A DNA stretch of 64,000 nt from Strix aluco. Its lineage: Eukaryota; Chordata; Aves; Strigiformes; Strigidae. The notes below the pieces were generated by a model. The model ran no database searches and had not been told where the DNA came from. It saw only the letters and a list, made by a program, of their open reading frames with translations. This document shows positions 26,961-38,150 of this stretch, in pieces (position 1 is the stretch's first letter; each line of letters opens with the position of its first letter). The DNA lies in assembly GCF_031877795.1 (NCBI RefSeq), contig NC_133946.1, positions 14,624,365 through 14,688,364 of the forward strand. Reading direction: 5' to 3'. The position numbers were made by a program, and so were the translations under genes.

Positions 26961-27267
26961 ACCATTCTTGCAGGCAATCACAGGTTCCTAGTGAGTAAAG
27001 AGGTGAAGACCTAAATTATTAAGAAAGTGAATTTACTAGCTCGTGCCTTGAGAATCTATTCATTATGTCCCTTGACTGCCCCCCCACACCACAACTCCAG
27101 GCCCCTTAGCACTACATACCCAAACTCACATTTCCTCCTTTAGCCTCTTACCTGTCCTGCTCCATGTCTCCACAGCAGAACCCTTTATCCCATCTTTCCT
27201 AACTGCCTACCCCATCTACTCAGCATCTTTTCCTTTACCTTCCAACCCTCCTGAATATATACAATAT
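26961..27267. other. C-rich unique interval before the solo LTR
   Basis: No gene seen. The sequence becomes pyrimidine-rich on the plus strand between about 27065 and 27250, with many CC and CTCC steps, just upstream of the LTR. Nothing recognisable. Confidence 0.5.
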
Positions 27268-27513
27268 TATCCTGGTTTCAGCTGAGATAGAGCTAATTTT
27301 TCTTCTCAGTAGCTGGAATAGTGCTGCATTTTGGATTCAGTATGGGATTTGGTATGAGAAGAACATTGATAATACGCTAAGAAATCAAGGACTTTTCAAC
27401 TTCCCATGTCCTGCCAGGGTGCAGGTGCACAAGAAGCTGGGAGGGAGCACAGCCAGGGCAACGGACCCAAACTGGCCAAAGGAATATTCCAGATCATATA
27501 ACGTCATGCTCAG

Positions 27514-27520
27514 TATATAG
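27514..27520 (+). promoter_or_regulatory. TATA box of the solo LTR
   Basis: TATATAG sits about 245 bp from the LTR start, where the family promoter is placed, and follows a CRE-like ACGTCATG at 27501-27508. The promoter core looks intact by sequence. Whether it is used is unknown. Confidence 0.6.
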
Positions 27521-27692
27521 ACGAGGGTTGGCCAGGAAGCTCGCTCTCACTTTCGGGATTGCTATTTCAGGATCTTCTCTGAGATCACTAGCTGGGAACA
27601 GGCTGGGTATCGGTCAGCGGGTGGTGAGCAATCACATTGTGCGTTACTTGTTTGTATTTTATATTATTATTATTACTATTCTTATTTCAACT

Positions 27693-27698
27693 ATTAAA
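27693..27698 (+). promoter_or_regulatory. Poly(A) signal ATTAAA of the solo LTR
   Basis: ATTAAA lies about 175 bp after the LTR TATA box and just before the CTCAACC-type U5 segment, the normal place for LTR polyadenylation in this family. It could end host transcripts that run in the plus direction. Confidence 0.5.
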
Positions 27699-27827
27699 TT
27701 GTTTTTACCTCAACCTATGAGTCTCCTTACCTTTACCCCTCCAATTCTGTCCCCTATTCCCCAAGCAGGGGAGGGTGAATGAGCAGCTGCGTGGTGTTTG
27801 GCTGACAGCCGGGTTTAAACAATGACA

Positions 27828-29089
27828 ATCATATACAAGGAATTGTATCACATTATCTAGTGATAAATACAAGACAGCTTATTCTTTTTCAGGACAGCCT
27901 ATGTGAGGTAGTCTGATATGAGAAGGCCACCCAGGCTAGTTTGCCAAGACTCCAGGCAGTCACTTTGACGGCTGATGTCGAAGACAAAGCCTGTGTGTTA
28001 ATGAAACTAGAAACTACTGCCTTGTCTTGTGTGGTGAATTCCTGCTGTGCTAGGTCTTGGAATGAAGAATAAAAGACTGTGTGGTCAGAACTGAAATGTA
28101 TAAAATCAACGCACTCATACCAAGTACTTATTATTTAGTGGCTCCAGCCACTAACTCCAGGAGCTGTTTTCAAGTGCACCTTAGCAATGACACACTGACT
28201 TTCTTGGTTGGGGGGCGAGGGGAGAGACAGAGAGAAAGATTTTCCAGCCCCTCCATCACACACACACGCTTCCCTAACATCACGTATTTGAGAAATAGAA
28301 CCTGAATAGTAACCAAAGGCTTGGCATATTCAGCAGAGATTAAAGTCTGCATGTTCAAATAGACACTAACTTGGGTGGGTTGGTCAAATTCTCCCTATAG
28401 TTGTTTTATTCTGGAAACCCTACAATGGAGAAAAGAATTCTTTTGATATTCACATTTCAAAGAGCACACTTTCCTGAATATTTTCAATAGAAGATGATAG
28501 CGCTGCCGATTTATATAGACTGTGTATAAACCTACACATGCATATGCACAAACAGGTATGCACAGCATATACATATGTATATGTAGAACTATCTGTAACA
28601 GAGGAGATCCTTTCATTTTGCCTTTTGTGCTGCTCACTGCAGGAATCTATCCTTGATCTTGACAGAACTGATAGTTTATAATGAATACTTTTCCAGCTTT
28701 CATGGCTGGCATAATGGAAACACCTGGGAGTAAGATTTGTTCACTGTGGCTTTGTGTATTTCTTTTTTAAACATAGTTACTGTGCTGTTTGCCTCTAATA
28801 AACATTTTCATTGTGTTTAAATATTTTATTGGTTCAGGCAAAAACAAAACAAAAGAAAACAAATAAGTAAACAAGAGGGTCTGCTGTGCTTCTACAAGTG
28901 GAAAGAGACCCTGAAAGGATAAAGAAACTGGGCCAAAGTCAGGAGATGTGCCACTGACTGTACTACAGATTAACTACACATGACATTTAATAGTGCCTCG
29001 TTTTCCCTTTAGTTACCTACATAGAAAGAGAAATATAGGAAAATGGCAATAACTCTCAGAAAAGCCCTGACTCCTATTTAAAGTACTTG
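27828..29089. other. Unique sequence, no gene seen
   Basis: Nothing recognisable as coding. A perfect 18-bp palindrome (CATATACATATGTATATG) sits at 28566-28583 in an AT/CA-rich patch. A G-rich run at about 28208-28222 and a CA-rich run at about 28255-28268 are simple sequence. An AATAAA at 28797-28802 is followed by TTTTCATTGTGTTT, a passable poly(A) context, but no upstream exon was found. Confidence 0.5.
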
Positions 29090-29245
29090 CATGGTCTTCA
29101 GAATCTTGGTACTCACTTTCCATTAGATTTATCTCCACAACAACCCCGTGAGATTCGGAATACATTCTTCTCATCTAACAGAAAGGAACCAATGCATTAA
29201 GAGGTCAAATGATCTACTGAGGGTGACACCAGAAATTTCTGGCAA
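29090..29245 (-). mobile_element. MIR-like SINE relic, minus strand
   Basis: CCACAACAACCCCGTGAGAT at 29134-29153, a TTCTCATCTAACAGAAAGGAA region at about 29167-29188, then 'AAGAGGTCAAATGATCTACTGAGGGTGACACCAG' at about 29199-29232 parallel the reverse complement of the MIR core, where the run is CTCACAACAACCCTATGAG, then CATTTTACAGATGAGGAAACTGAGG, then AGAGGTTAAGTAACTTGCCCAAGGTCACAC. Order and spacing agree over about 110 bp. MIR SINEs were active before amniotes diverged, so high divergence is expected. Confidence 0.55.
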
Positions 29246-31810
29246 AACTCTAAGAACCTCACACACAAGATACTAAGATTTTCAAGTACAGCATATTTTG
29301 TTGCATCAGTTTAATACAAATGATATTAATCCCAGAAATAATATCAAAAGAAGGATAAAATACCAATGTACAGCACAGTAAACAGAATATTTGAAGGAAA
29401 AATTTAGTCACAATAACCCATTCATTCCATTTTAAAGAACCAAGTCAGCACTGTCAGATAACATTCACATTCTACATTGATGTGGTCAGACTTCCTTTGT
29501 CATTATGACATTCCTTCCTCCTTTCTATTTGTCTGCTTGAGATTTGAAACATCCTTGAATCTAGGTACTAGACTTAAAACTGCCTATTCCAAGATTTGAA
29601 CTATTTCCAATTACAACTACTATTCTAAATAAGTTATAGAGATTAGAAATAGAGCTAGCTGAAAAGGTATGTATTTTAGGCGATCTTTTTTCAAATACTT
29701 TTGACTAGTTCTGTAAACTGAATAGGAAAAAATAAAATTGAAGAATCAGATATCTCACAAAATACCTGTTGCACAGGTACAGGCTTTATTATTCAATCTA
29801 AATAGAGAACTTGTAACCTACAGTTAAAGCCCTGGTCTGCTATCTTCTTTGATGTATGAAAATTTCATGTTAAATAGTCTTAAAACACAATCAGTGAGCA
29901 AGGTCTTATTCTATCACCTCTCTGCAAAAGTATAAATTCCACAGAGTAAAAACCAGTGAAAAGTCAGTCCCTTGTTCACATGCAGATTAGCACGAAGAGT
30001 CTATTTCACAGCCACCGAAAGGCTTATATGAAAGCCCTAGTGCTTATGTAGGCAGTTTAAGAAAGCAACCACGACGTCTGTAAATCTCAACATCCCCCCA
30101 TAGTCTACTGCTCCAGCTGAGCATGGAGAGGAACGGCATTCTGCAGGATATTTTTACGTCCTGTGATACCCTGCATTTTAGTCTAGCCCATCTCTGGAAA
30201 GAAGTTGCACTGGAAGTTCAATCAATTCCACAGCTTTAACTGTGTTTTAAAACCAGCATACATGAAAAGGGGAATAAAGGGGAGCTTCTAATTCTGTCTC
30301 TTTATGAATACTTATGAAAATATGTGGATCAAAGCCTTTTCCTCTACAACTAAATTTCAAGACTCCTGTAGGACTCAAAGGAAAAGTATTAGAACTCATT
30401 TTATATTTCAGCTAGAATAAAGCACATGGTCTCACAACAGGCAGGGAACTGCTTCAGAAATGGAGAAAAGCAGTCTAAACAGGTCCCTTGCTCTGCCTGC
30501 ACAAGAGGGGAAAATGGTATCAGGATTATAACAATCATCCAAGCTATCTCTGTCATTAGCTTAACAACAAGCTCTACCTACCTTACGCACGTGAAAAGTA
30601 TACTTAAAGAGAGAAATGACCCTAGGTTAAACACAATCTCCTGAGCCCTCTCCTTGCTTAAACGAACATCAGCCAACCTGGTATCTGCCAAAGCCCTTCT
30701 GACCTCAGAGTTATTGATTATGCTGAACATTTGTTCCAACACGCTGGTTTCAGGTCATAACTCTTCCCAGTCACTGCCACTTCTCCTGAAGAAGAGTTGT
30801 CCTGTTGCTAAGGGACCAACCACAATAGCGAAGTTCTACGTTCAATACTCAGCTGATCTAAAAAGGGCCTGTCAACAAAGACAAACACATTTGACCCAAG
30901 ATTCTCTTCCTAAACTCTGACCTGCCCAGAACCCTAGCAGTCATGTTAGCACAGGGCAGTGCCTTCACTACCATGGCCATTCTCCTGAGGGTAAGCTCCT
31001 CAGCAAGGCATTCTGGCACAGGAAGAGGGCTGCACCAACACGGATATAACAGCTTCCAGGCCAACACCAGATAACATCTCCACAGCAAGGAGGGCAGGCT
31101 GAAGACCATGATGAACCCACCTAACTCAAAAAGTTCTGTGACCTTTTCCTGCACCATCCTTTATCCTTCTTACTTACATACCCGTTAAGAAATTTGGAAC
31201 AAAAAGGCGTTATGTGTACAATGTTTGCTCTGTATGCAGCACAGAGCTGAGGTGGCTACTGAGGTGTGATCTTTTGGGTGAAGTTCTCTTTCCAGAGAGA
31301 TAGTAGTAGTACCACAACAGGATAACCAGGAAAGGAACACGAAAAACTTTTTTGGATGTTAGTCAGAAGCAAGAAAGACAAGAAGATGAAAGAAATTAAT
31401 TAACTGAGACTTAATTAAGAAACTTCCTCTGCTTAGGAGGAGGGGAGTTTCTGCTAGTAGGGAGAAGTTAGCTTTGAAAAATACCGTTAAGCGGTACTGC
31501 AAAAGGAGAACAGAACACGGGATTCTGTTGAGAAAGCACATCCCAACTTTCAAAACTTGCCTAGGTCCCTGGGAAAGCCACTAACAGTCTTGTGTTGGCT
31601 CAAAACTAGTTCATCTCTTATTACATCTACCCAAATGCCACGTAACACCAAAAACTCCAATAACTAGCCATGAATTTCACAAACCCCAAAACAGGGTAAT
31701 GGTGTGCTTTGAATTTTGCTGCACATCAGTTCTTTCTTTTCACATTTATGGACACTTATTTTGAGAAGAAAGAAATAACTAGGTGGGATCTCAGGAGGAA
31801 GGTAGTCACT
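29246..31810. other. Unique sequence, no gene seen
   Basis: No exon, RNA gene or repeat recognised. The frames at 30426-30644 (+), 30654-30920 (+) and 30858-31157 (-) are between 70 and 100 codons, overlap one another on opposite strands, and show no domain. Confidence 0.55.
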
Positions 31811-32024
31811 TCCCAGTTCTGGCACAGATCCAATGCAGAATTTAAACAAATAATTTAATCTTTTTGAGTCTTAGTACCCCAGCAGTAAAAACTGGGCAGC
31901 AGTTCATCTATTCTGTTCTTTGTCTCATTTACATAGTTTGTAAATGCTGAAGAGCAGAGGCCATCTCTTATTATGGATTGTGCAGCCTCTAAAACAATAG
32001 AGATCTGAACATAGCAGAGCCTTT
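31811..32024 (+). mobile_element. MIR-like SINE relic with LINE-type tail, plus strand
   Basis: The left part (TTCCCAGTTCTGGCACAGAT at about 31810-31829, then AATAATTTAATCTTTTTGAGTCTTAGTACCCC at about 31850-31880) follows the MIR forward order: a 'CCAGCTCTGCCAC' block, a 'CAAGTCACTTAACCTCTCTGTGCCTCAGTTTCCC' block. The right part (TTTGTAAATGCTGAAGAGCAGAGGCCATCTCTTATTATGG region, about 31937-31977, then 'TGTGCAGCCTCTAAAACAATAGAG' at about 31979-32002) resembles the tail shared by old amniote SINE/LINE ends, commonly 'GTAAACTCTTTGGGGCAGGGACTGTCTCTTACTATG' then 'CAGCGCCTAGCACAATGGG'. Two linked matches in the right order make this better than chance. Confidence 0.5.
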
Positions 32025-34036
32025 AAGAACTATCTCATTTTTGAAGTACATTCAAAAGTATATTGTTCCATGTTACATATGTCTCCCAGAGCTTCTTACA
32101 GTGAGAGCTAAAGATTCATGATCATTGAGTATAATTTAGTGTCAGAAATTAAGAGGTCAAGAAAAATATCTATTGATAACTGCCTGTCTTCCCTCCTTCC
32201 CTACATAGATTACCAACAATACAGCATGTGGGAGACAGAGGTGGAAACAAAAGCTAAACCTGCCTTTGGTGAATAAATAATAGCAAAAAGCTCTTAAGAA
32301 ATATCAGTCTAAGTTCTGCAGGCCTAAATTGCCTACAAAAAAAGTTTCCATAAATTGGCATTAATGAAGAACAATCCTCTTGCTTTGTCTAGCAGGAAGA
32401 GCCACCTTTTCTAAGAGAGAAATGCTTGACAATCTAGAAATTCTATTAATAACATTAGAGTCCTGAACTTTAATGTATTAATGAATGGACGTGCACCCAT
32501 GCTGTAATCATGAATTTCAGCATTGCCTTTGATGCTTCATTGGGCACAAAGCTCTTACAAAATGTTTGAAGTGTCTGGCTGTGTAATAATGATTTATAAT
32601 TCTCTTGAACCAAAGCAAAATTTGCTAGTAAAAATCATTTTTGAAATAAAAAATAAATTGTGACTGGAGGGTCTGGGTTTGTTTCAAAAAGAGATCACCC
32701 ACAAGCAGCAAATTATTTAAAAAGCCACTGGTTCTAGTGTTTTGAGATAGGGAACGTACAACTCAGAATTTCAAAGTAGTGTTAATTAAGATCAGTTTAT
32801 TAAAATGTCAATCTTTTTAACCAAAAAATTCTCTACCATGAATACTAGTTGCAAGTTCCTTTATGTTCAACTTTTCATGAAGAAAATTATTTTTCCTCAT
32901 ACCATGTATTCAGCTTTATCCCTTTTCCTACTCTTCATTTCCACACCCCCAAATCTCTTCTGTCAAGGTTTACTTGTAGAATAAGTGGTCTGTGCACATC
33001 TGTTAGATTACTGCTTCCCCCCTCCCCCCGCACTATCAGAAAGATCTCTGAATTACATTAAAACAGCTGTGCTTTGCATTAAAAAAATAATCTTAAAAGT
33101 TTCATGAATTTTGTTTCTTCTGTTTCAGCTCAGTCCAAAACCCAGAGTCAATGAAAAGAATACTTTTTTTACTTGAGAACAATGTGGCTCAGGCCCATAT
33201 TTAAAATTAATGTCATAGCTTTATTATCATGAGTGCTTCCACTACAAGACTTCTCAGAAAGTTTGAGGAAAAGAGGCGGACAGAAATGAACCTGGCAAGG
33301 GTATGTCCTTATCACTCTCAAAACAGCTATTTTTGCAAAAATATTTAGCAGAACAGTCCAATATTAAAAAAAAAATCTGCCAAGGGAAAAAGAATGGACA
33401 TGGTACAGCTGGAGACATCCCTCCATATTTCTCTCAGGAACTTGGAGCCAAAGACAAGGGGGGTGGGGGTGCTGGAAAAACAACTTAAAACTTTGTCAAG
33501 TTCTTCCAAGTCCTCACACCATGTCAGGGGTTTTATTTATTTTGCTAAATATTGTCATTCCTTCTTTGAAAACACAGTAGCTGTGAAAAGTGTTACTGAG
33601 TCAGATGATTAACTGTTTAAGGTACATGTTGTGGCTGACCCGCTCATGCCAGCTGGGCAGCAGGTTCTGCCTGGGTCCATGATCTTCTGTTTATGCTAGA
33701 ACAGGGAAGAGGAACTGAATTTCTCCCCAGGTAAGCAGCCTGTAACCATATGCGGCTGCAATCATACCCATCTCAGGTATACCTATGATAAATTTAGTTC
33801 AGATTTTAGCAGAAGGAACCTGTTGAAGCCAAGATCCAGATGGTGGCTTCTCTCTCAAGACAAGCACCAAAAATGGTTAGGCCTTCACAAAACCACAAAT
33901 GCCATGTAATGAAGCAGCTTGTAAGCACCTGAAACCACATCCTAGGCATCACTGTTACAGTGGTCAGTTCACAAACAACCGAGTCCCTTCTGGCTCTTTT
34001 GAAGAGTAATCACACGTATTATTTAAAAAAATATGG

Positions 34037-34118
34037 CTTTTGTTTTGCTGTTTGGGGGTTTTGTTGTTTGTTTGATTGGTTTTTTTGGTTGTTATTTGTT
34101 TGGTTTGGTTTTTTATTT
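34037..34118. repeat. T/G-rich low-complexity tract
   Basis: Irregular units of TTTG, TTGT and TTTTGG fill about 80 bases. The 61-codon frame at 33960-34145 arises from it (Phe/Trp/Leu/Val-rich) and is not a gene. Confidence 0.75.
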
Positions 34119-35950
34119 AAAGTTTTCATGATCTTCCACATGTGACTCAAAAGAAATTGACTATTACAGAGTTAAAGCAAAAAGGATATCAATATAAAAA
34201 TATAATATACATAAATAAATTAGAGAGCACATGCACATGCTAGCCCAGCAATAAGAGCAAACAGGGCAGTCCTACCCTAGACCAAACTGACCCTGGAAGT
34301 CAAACTGCATCAGAATTCTGGCATGAAGTCTCAGAATAAGACTCTTCTTTTCCCAGCATTTGCAGAAGGGGGGTTTCTACCCTAAGTTTTAGACTGATTT
34401 TAGATTTAGACATTCATTCGTGTTCCTTAAAATTATCTTCAATTACATACGATTCAAACTGGAAATTTCCTCACTTTTCCTTGAAGTGGTGGGCTTCTGT
34501 TTTTAGTATTTGTGATAAACATTAGGGTTTCTTTGCTGTCTCAACCTTTACAAGGAATTCCTTTATTTTTTATTTCAAATGAAGCTGTGTGGCCGAGGAA
34601 TTACTGCAAAGCAGAGGCAACAAGGAGTGCTTCTAACTATGTCTACTGATTCAAGGCTGAATGAACTCCAGAAATCCCAGCAGAAGACCAAGAATGGAGA
34701 TTATCCGTGGCACACGACAGCAGAAGAATTCCCTATTCCCTGTCATTGTGAACAAGAGTATTACACCTTCTGTCTTAACTTGCCTATAAATTGTTAGAAA
34801 AGAAGTGTGCTAGGATATTCCACCTTAAAAAAATTATGCCAGGAGGAAGGCTTTTCCTAAGACCTCACTAAACTGAGACGGAAGGACAACAACCTTTCTC
34901 CCCATTAAAACTCAGGATATTATCGTGCATGTTTGAGAAATACACCTATAAACAGAGCAAATATCATCCCATTATTCCTTTTTGTCTTTTCTTCCTTGAT
35001 TCTTTGCCTCAAGAAAAAGATGAAAGAAGAGGATCCTGCTGCTTAGCTACATGTTTATTTTCCCCCCCATCAGCTCCTCTTTCCACTTGTTCCCGTTATT
35101 AGCACAAACCCTGAACCTGTCTTACAGCTGCCCTATGGGGACCCATACAAATTGACTAGAACTACAGGAAAACATTTGTCAACTCCTCTTCCTATTATAA
35201 AAGAGTACAAAGACCTCGACATAGTATCCCATACTGGCAATATGAACCTTGCTGTTGATTTTAGCAGAACGCCAATTTTCATGAATCAAAAGATATGCTA
35301 TGGCTTATTATGTCCTGTAATACAAAGAGGCTTTCCTTTTTTCATCATCTACAAATACAGTTTTCAGATTAAATACTGTGAAAAGAAAATACCATAGACC
35401 TGCAACCCTCTACAACACTAACCACTGACTTCTGTCCCCCAGAAAAAGAACTATTAATCAACAAGGTGAGCCAGAGCACTTCTTTCAGCTTTTTCATCCA
35501 CAGGAACAGAAAGATTTCATGAATCATAAACATACCTGACTTGCCAGCCAGTAGAACAGTGACTGATTCCACACACTCTTAACCTCGTTGAGCTCTGATG
35601 TACAATTTGATACAGCAAACATCTTCCCTGTAAACTCCTCATGTGTCAAGCCTTAAAGTGGAATATTAATATAACTTTTGGAGGAGGCTATGAAGTGCTA
35701 CTTCTGGACAAACATAGAAACCCTTTTAAGGGCTAAGGGAACAGGCACACTCAGTGCTACTATATTTACTCAGACAGACTGCAAAGTTGTTTGCCGGTAT
35801 GGCTACAATTATTGCTTTCAACAAAGCCATGTTGAGTTATTTAAGTAGAAAGTAATCCTCAAAAATGTCCTATTTTCTTTTTATTTAAAAATTTTCACTG
35901 TAAAAGGTTATTTTCATGAAGAAGTACAAAAAAAGTTGACCTGTCAATTG

Positions 35951-36064
35951 CTTATATTTTCTATATATACACAATGTTTAATGTGAATATAGTATATATA
36001 ATAATATATTATTGTATGTTAAACATACATTATGCACGTGTATATAATATTTATATTATCTATT
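35951..36064. repeat. AT-rich low-complexity tract
   Basis: Alternating TATA and AATA units with an internal inverted repeat (GTATGTT then AACATAC, at about 36014-36028). It is likely to form cruciform-prone DNA, as many such tracts are. Confidence 0.65.
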
Positions 36065-36744
36065 AAACATTGGGTACATATACCTACAGATATAATGTCA
36101 TGAACCAAAGCAGACTGGAGATGCTCATATCAAGTTCAGTCAGGACCCCGAGAGCCCACCTTCCTCTAGAGGCAGATGCATCACTTCAAAGGTGTAACTG
36201 ATGTCTTTATACCCTGTGCAATTATCAACACCCAGCCCTACTGGCCTTAACTGATCTTTACTTTATGTAGATGTATATAAAATGGATATTGCTGCACCTT
36301 ATGTTCCGTACAGATTAAAATCTGTTTCTTTTGTATTCAAGCCAGCTATATTCAGGTGTAATAACTGTTTCCACCCAAATTTCTGTTTTTAACTCACGGA
36401 TAAGCATCAGAGCACAGGCTCCTACTCTGCCTCCCATGGAAGAACAAGGACTCTGGTAACCACTGGTTGATTCAAGGGAACTGATACATGACAGAAGGCA
36501 CTGAGGAAACAGTCTTGGATCCATTACTACAAGGAAGTACAGTTCTCAGTGTTAACCTTTCATTTAACGAACATGCTATCATCAGTTGTTTAACTAGCTC
36601 ATCTTCTGACAGGCCTTTAGCTTGTAGAGGGAAAAATTCCTTTTCTGCTGATTTCCACCAGGTTTCCCTATACAGACCCAGTTTTCTTGGGCATAGACAG
36701 AACTCAGTGTAATGTAAATACATTTTCAAAGTCTGGCGATTTAA

Positions 36745-36785
36745 CTTCCTCTCACTGAAGTCAATGGGATTCTTGCCCAGGAGAA
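36745..36785. repeat. Possible MITE relic fragment
   Basis: CACTGAAGTCAATGGGATTC at 36753-36772 followed by TTGCCCAGG is the type of sequence found in the middle of ancient archosaur and turtle palindromic MITEs ('CATTGAAGTCAATGGGAGTTTTGCC'). Only about 40 bases are recognisable, so confidence is limited. Confidence 0.4.
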
Positions 36786-36841
36786 GTTCAGTCCTTTCAC
36801 TTTGAGATTAAACATTTCCTGCCTCCACTCCAAGGCTTGCC

Positions 36842-36866
36842 TTTTTTTTTTTTTTTTTTTTTTTTT
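36842..36866. repeat. Poly(T) run of 25
   Basis: An uninterrupted run of 25 T after CTTGC and before GAGTAG, the longest homopolymer in the window. No retroposon body is recognisable on the minus strand beside it (an A-tail in that sense), so it is best called simple sequence. Its length is likely to vary between individuals and to be error-prone in assemblies. Confidence 0.85.
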
Positions 36867-38150
36867 GAGTAGAAGAAAGCAACTAAGCCTGGTAAAACAC
36901 CTTATCAATTAACATTCCAAAACACAACAAACCAGATTAGCTGAAATAACAGGCCAGCATCTGCAAAATATGAACTATCTGGAAGCACATTCCCTGAAGC
37001 TGTTTATTGAGACAAAAAACCAAACCAAATCAACAAAACAAATAAGACAACTAAAATCTGCAGGAAGCAAATAAAGCAAATAATGCAACTCCTCCCATTC
37101 TCACATGATATCATGGCGGGGGGGGAGGGAAGAATCACATTAAAATCTGACAAACATAGTAAGACTAAGTTTTCAGGTACACTTTGCTTCCACTACAGGT
37201 ACAAGATTCTATTGCTCATTTTTCCAAAACTTTCTTCAGAACATAATCATTTTTGTTAGCTGATCCTACATTATAATAAACACTTACTTTGCAAAAAACT
37301 TTAGAAAATTATGTATTTTTCAGTTATTATTAAATTATATATACTAATAGTCCAAATTCTGTTTCACTGCAAATACCTGAAAGAGGTTTATCTAACAAAC
37401 CTCCTGCCAGCCTACAGGCAGCCTGTTTTCCAAAATTAAGGCAGAGCATAATCAGATAATTTATCATTTAGAAAGCAAAGCAAATATTTGCTACAATATT
37501 CCAAGCTGGCCATATTTTAACATTGCAGGATGTTAACATGCCTATATTCTTGGTGAAAACTCAAGATTTTTAAGTACCCATGTCTTTTCATTTGTATTTC
37601 TGCATGTTTAGGTATTTTCTATGTTCATTTATTTTTATATATTTATACATAAACATGCCACATTTATATGGCATAAATATTTTATTTATATATATATAAA
37701 TAAATAATTCATATCACGGTTATATAGAAAGAAGATGCAGCATCCAAATCCCTTCTGACCATGGTGTAGGCAGGATACTAGCTTTTAATATGAATTGATT
37801 AATATCAGTAGGAAGAAGAGAATGAAGACCATTATAGCAAGATCCCCAATTACAGTAAAATACAGTACTGTCATAGCAACCTAACAACTGTAACATTTAT
37901 AGAGGCACCAAGGACCCAATCTGCATGAAATCAGATTTGAACACAAGTCGTCTTCACATAAAAGTTCAAGTCAGTGCAACAGGTTTTACACAACTAGGAT
38001 AGCCCTATCTAGATAAAACAGGGATGAACTGGAGGTGCCTTAAAGATGCCGATGTTTTGAAGCCAAATATTACTCGTTTGAGCACCATTAGCTAAGCACA
38101 AAGAGACACTCCAAGCAGGGTATACTGATCTGAGAATTATAATGCAATTA
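36867..38150. other. Unique and AT-rich sequence, no gene seen
   Basis: An A/C-rich patch at about 37012-37050, a G-run at about 37117-37128, and an AT-rich tract at 37628-37710 with the inverted arms ATGCCA and TGGCAT (about 37654-37673). No exon. Confidence 0.55.
37628..37710. repeat. AT-rich low-complexity tract with inverted arms
   Basis: TTTA, TATA and AAAT units dominate. ATGCCA and TGGCAT flank an 8-base AT spacer within it. Nothing more can be said. Confidence 0.6.

Larger units (their letters stand above)
27268..27827 (+). mobile_element. Solo LTR of an avian endogenous retrovirus
   Basis: The block opens with TATCCTGGTTTCAGCTGAGA (family copies open TGTCCTGGTTTCAGCTGGGA) and closes with GGGTTTAAACAATGACA, the expected 3' edge. 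In order it shows U3 with an 'AACTGGCCAAAGGAATATTCC' region near 27470-27490, a worn CRE-like ACGTCATG at 27501-27508, a TATA box TATATAG at 27514-27520, a transcribed part with the 'GGTGGTGAGCAATCACATTGTGCGTTACTTGT' region near 27620-27651, an ATT-rich stretch, an ATTAAA poly(A) signal at 27693-27698, and a U5-like part with 'CTCAACCTATGAGTCTCCTTACC'. Length of about 560 bp is normal. No internal retroviral sequence adjoins either edge, so this is a solo LTR formed by LTR-LTR recombination. The first dinucleotide is TA rather than TG. A 5-bp target duplication is not clean: AATAT on the left and ATCAT on the right. The open frame at 27528-27782 lies inside it and is not a gene. Confidence 0.88.
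32025..36744. other. Unique sequence, no gene seen; simple T/G and AT tracts
   Basis: No supported exon. 32440-32660 has the texture of a conserved non-coding element (see findings). 34037-34118 is a T/G simple tract and 35951-36064 an AT-rich tract. Frames at 34579-34797 (+), 35152-35397 (+) and 36472-36729 (-) are unremarkable. Confidence 0.55.

Noticed and set aside
27528-27782. 84-codon frame (+)
   Set aside because: It lies wholly inside the solo LTR, downstream of the TATA box, and spans its poly(A) signal, so it is not a gene.
28797-28830. AATAAA with a GT-rich context, as a poly(A) site on the plus strand
   Set aside because: No upstream exon, CpG-rich start or frame could be linked to it. 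In AT-rich DNA such hexamers are common.
36842-36866. Poly(T) run as the A-tail of a minus-strand retroposed gene
   Set aside because: The flanking sequence on the expected side shows no recognisable gene, SINE or LINE body, and no target duplication is visible.
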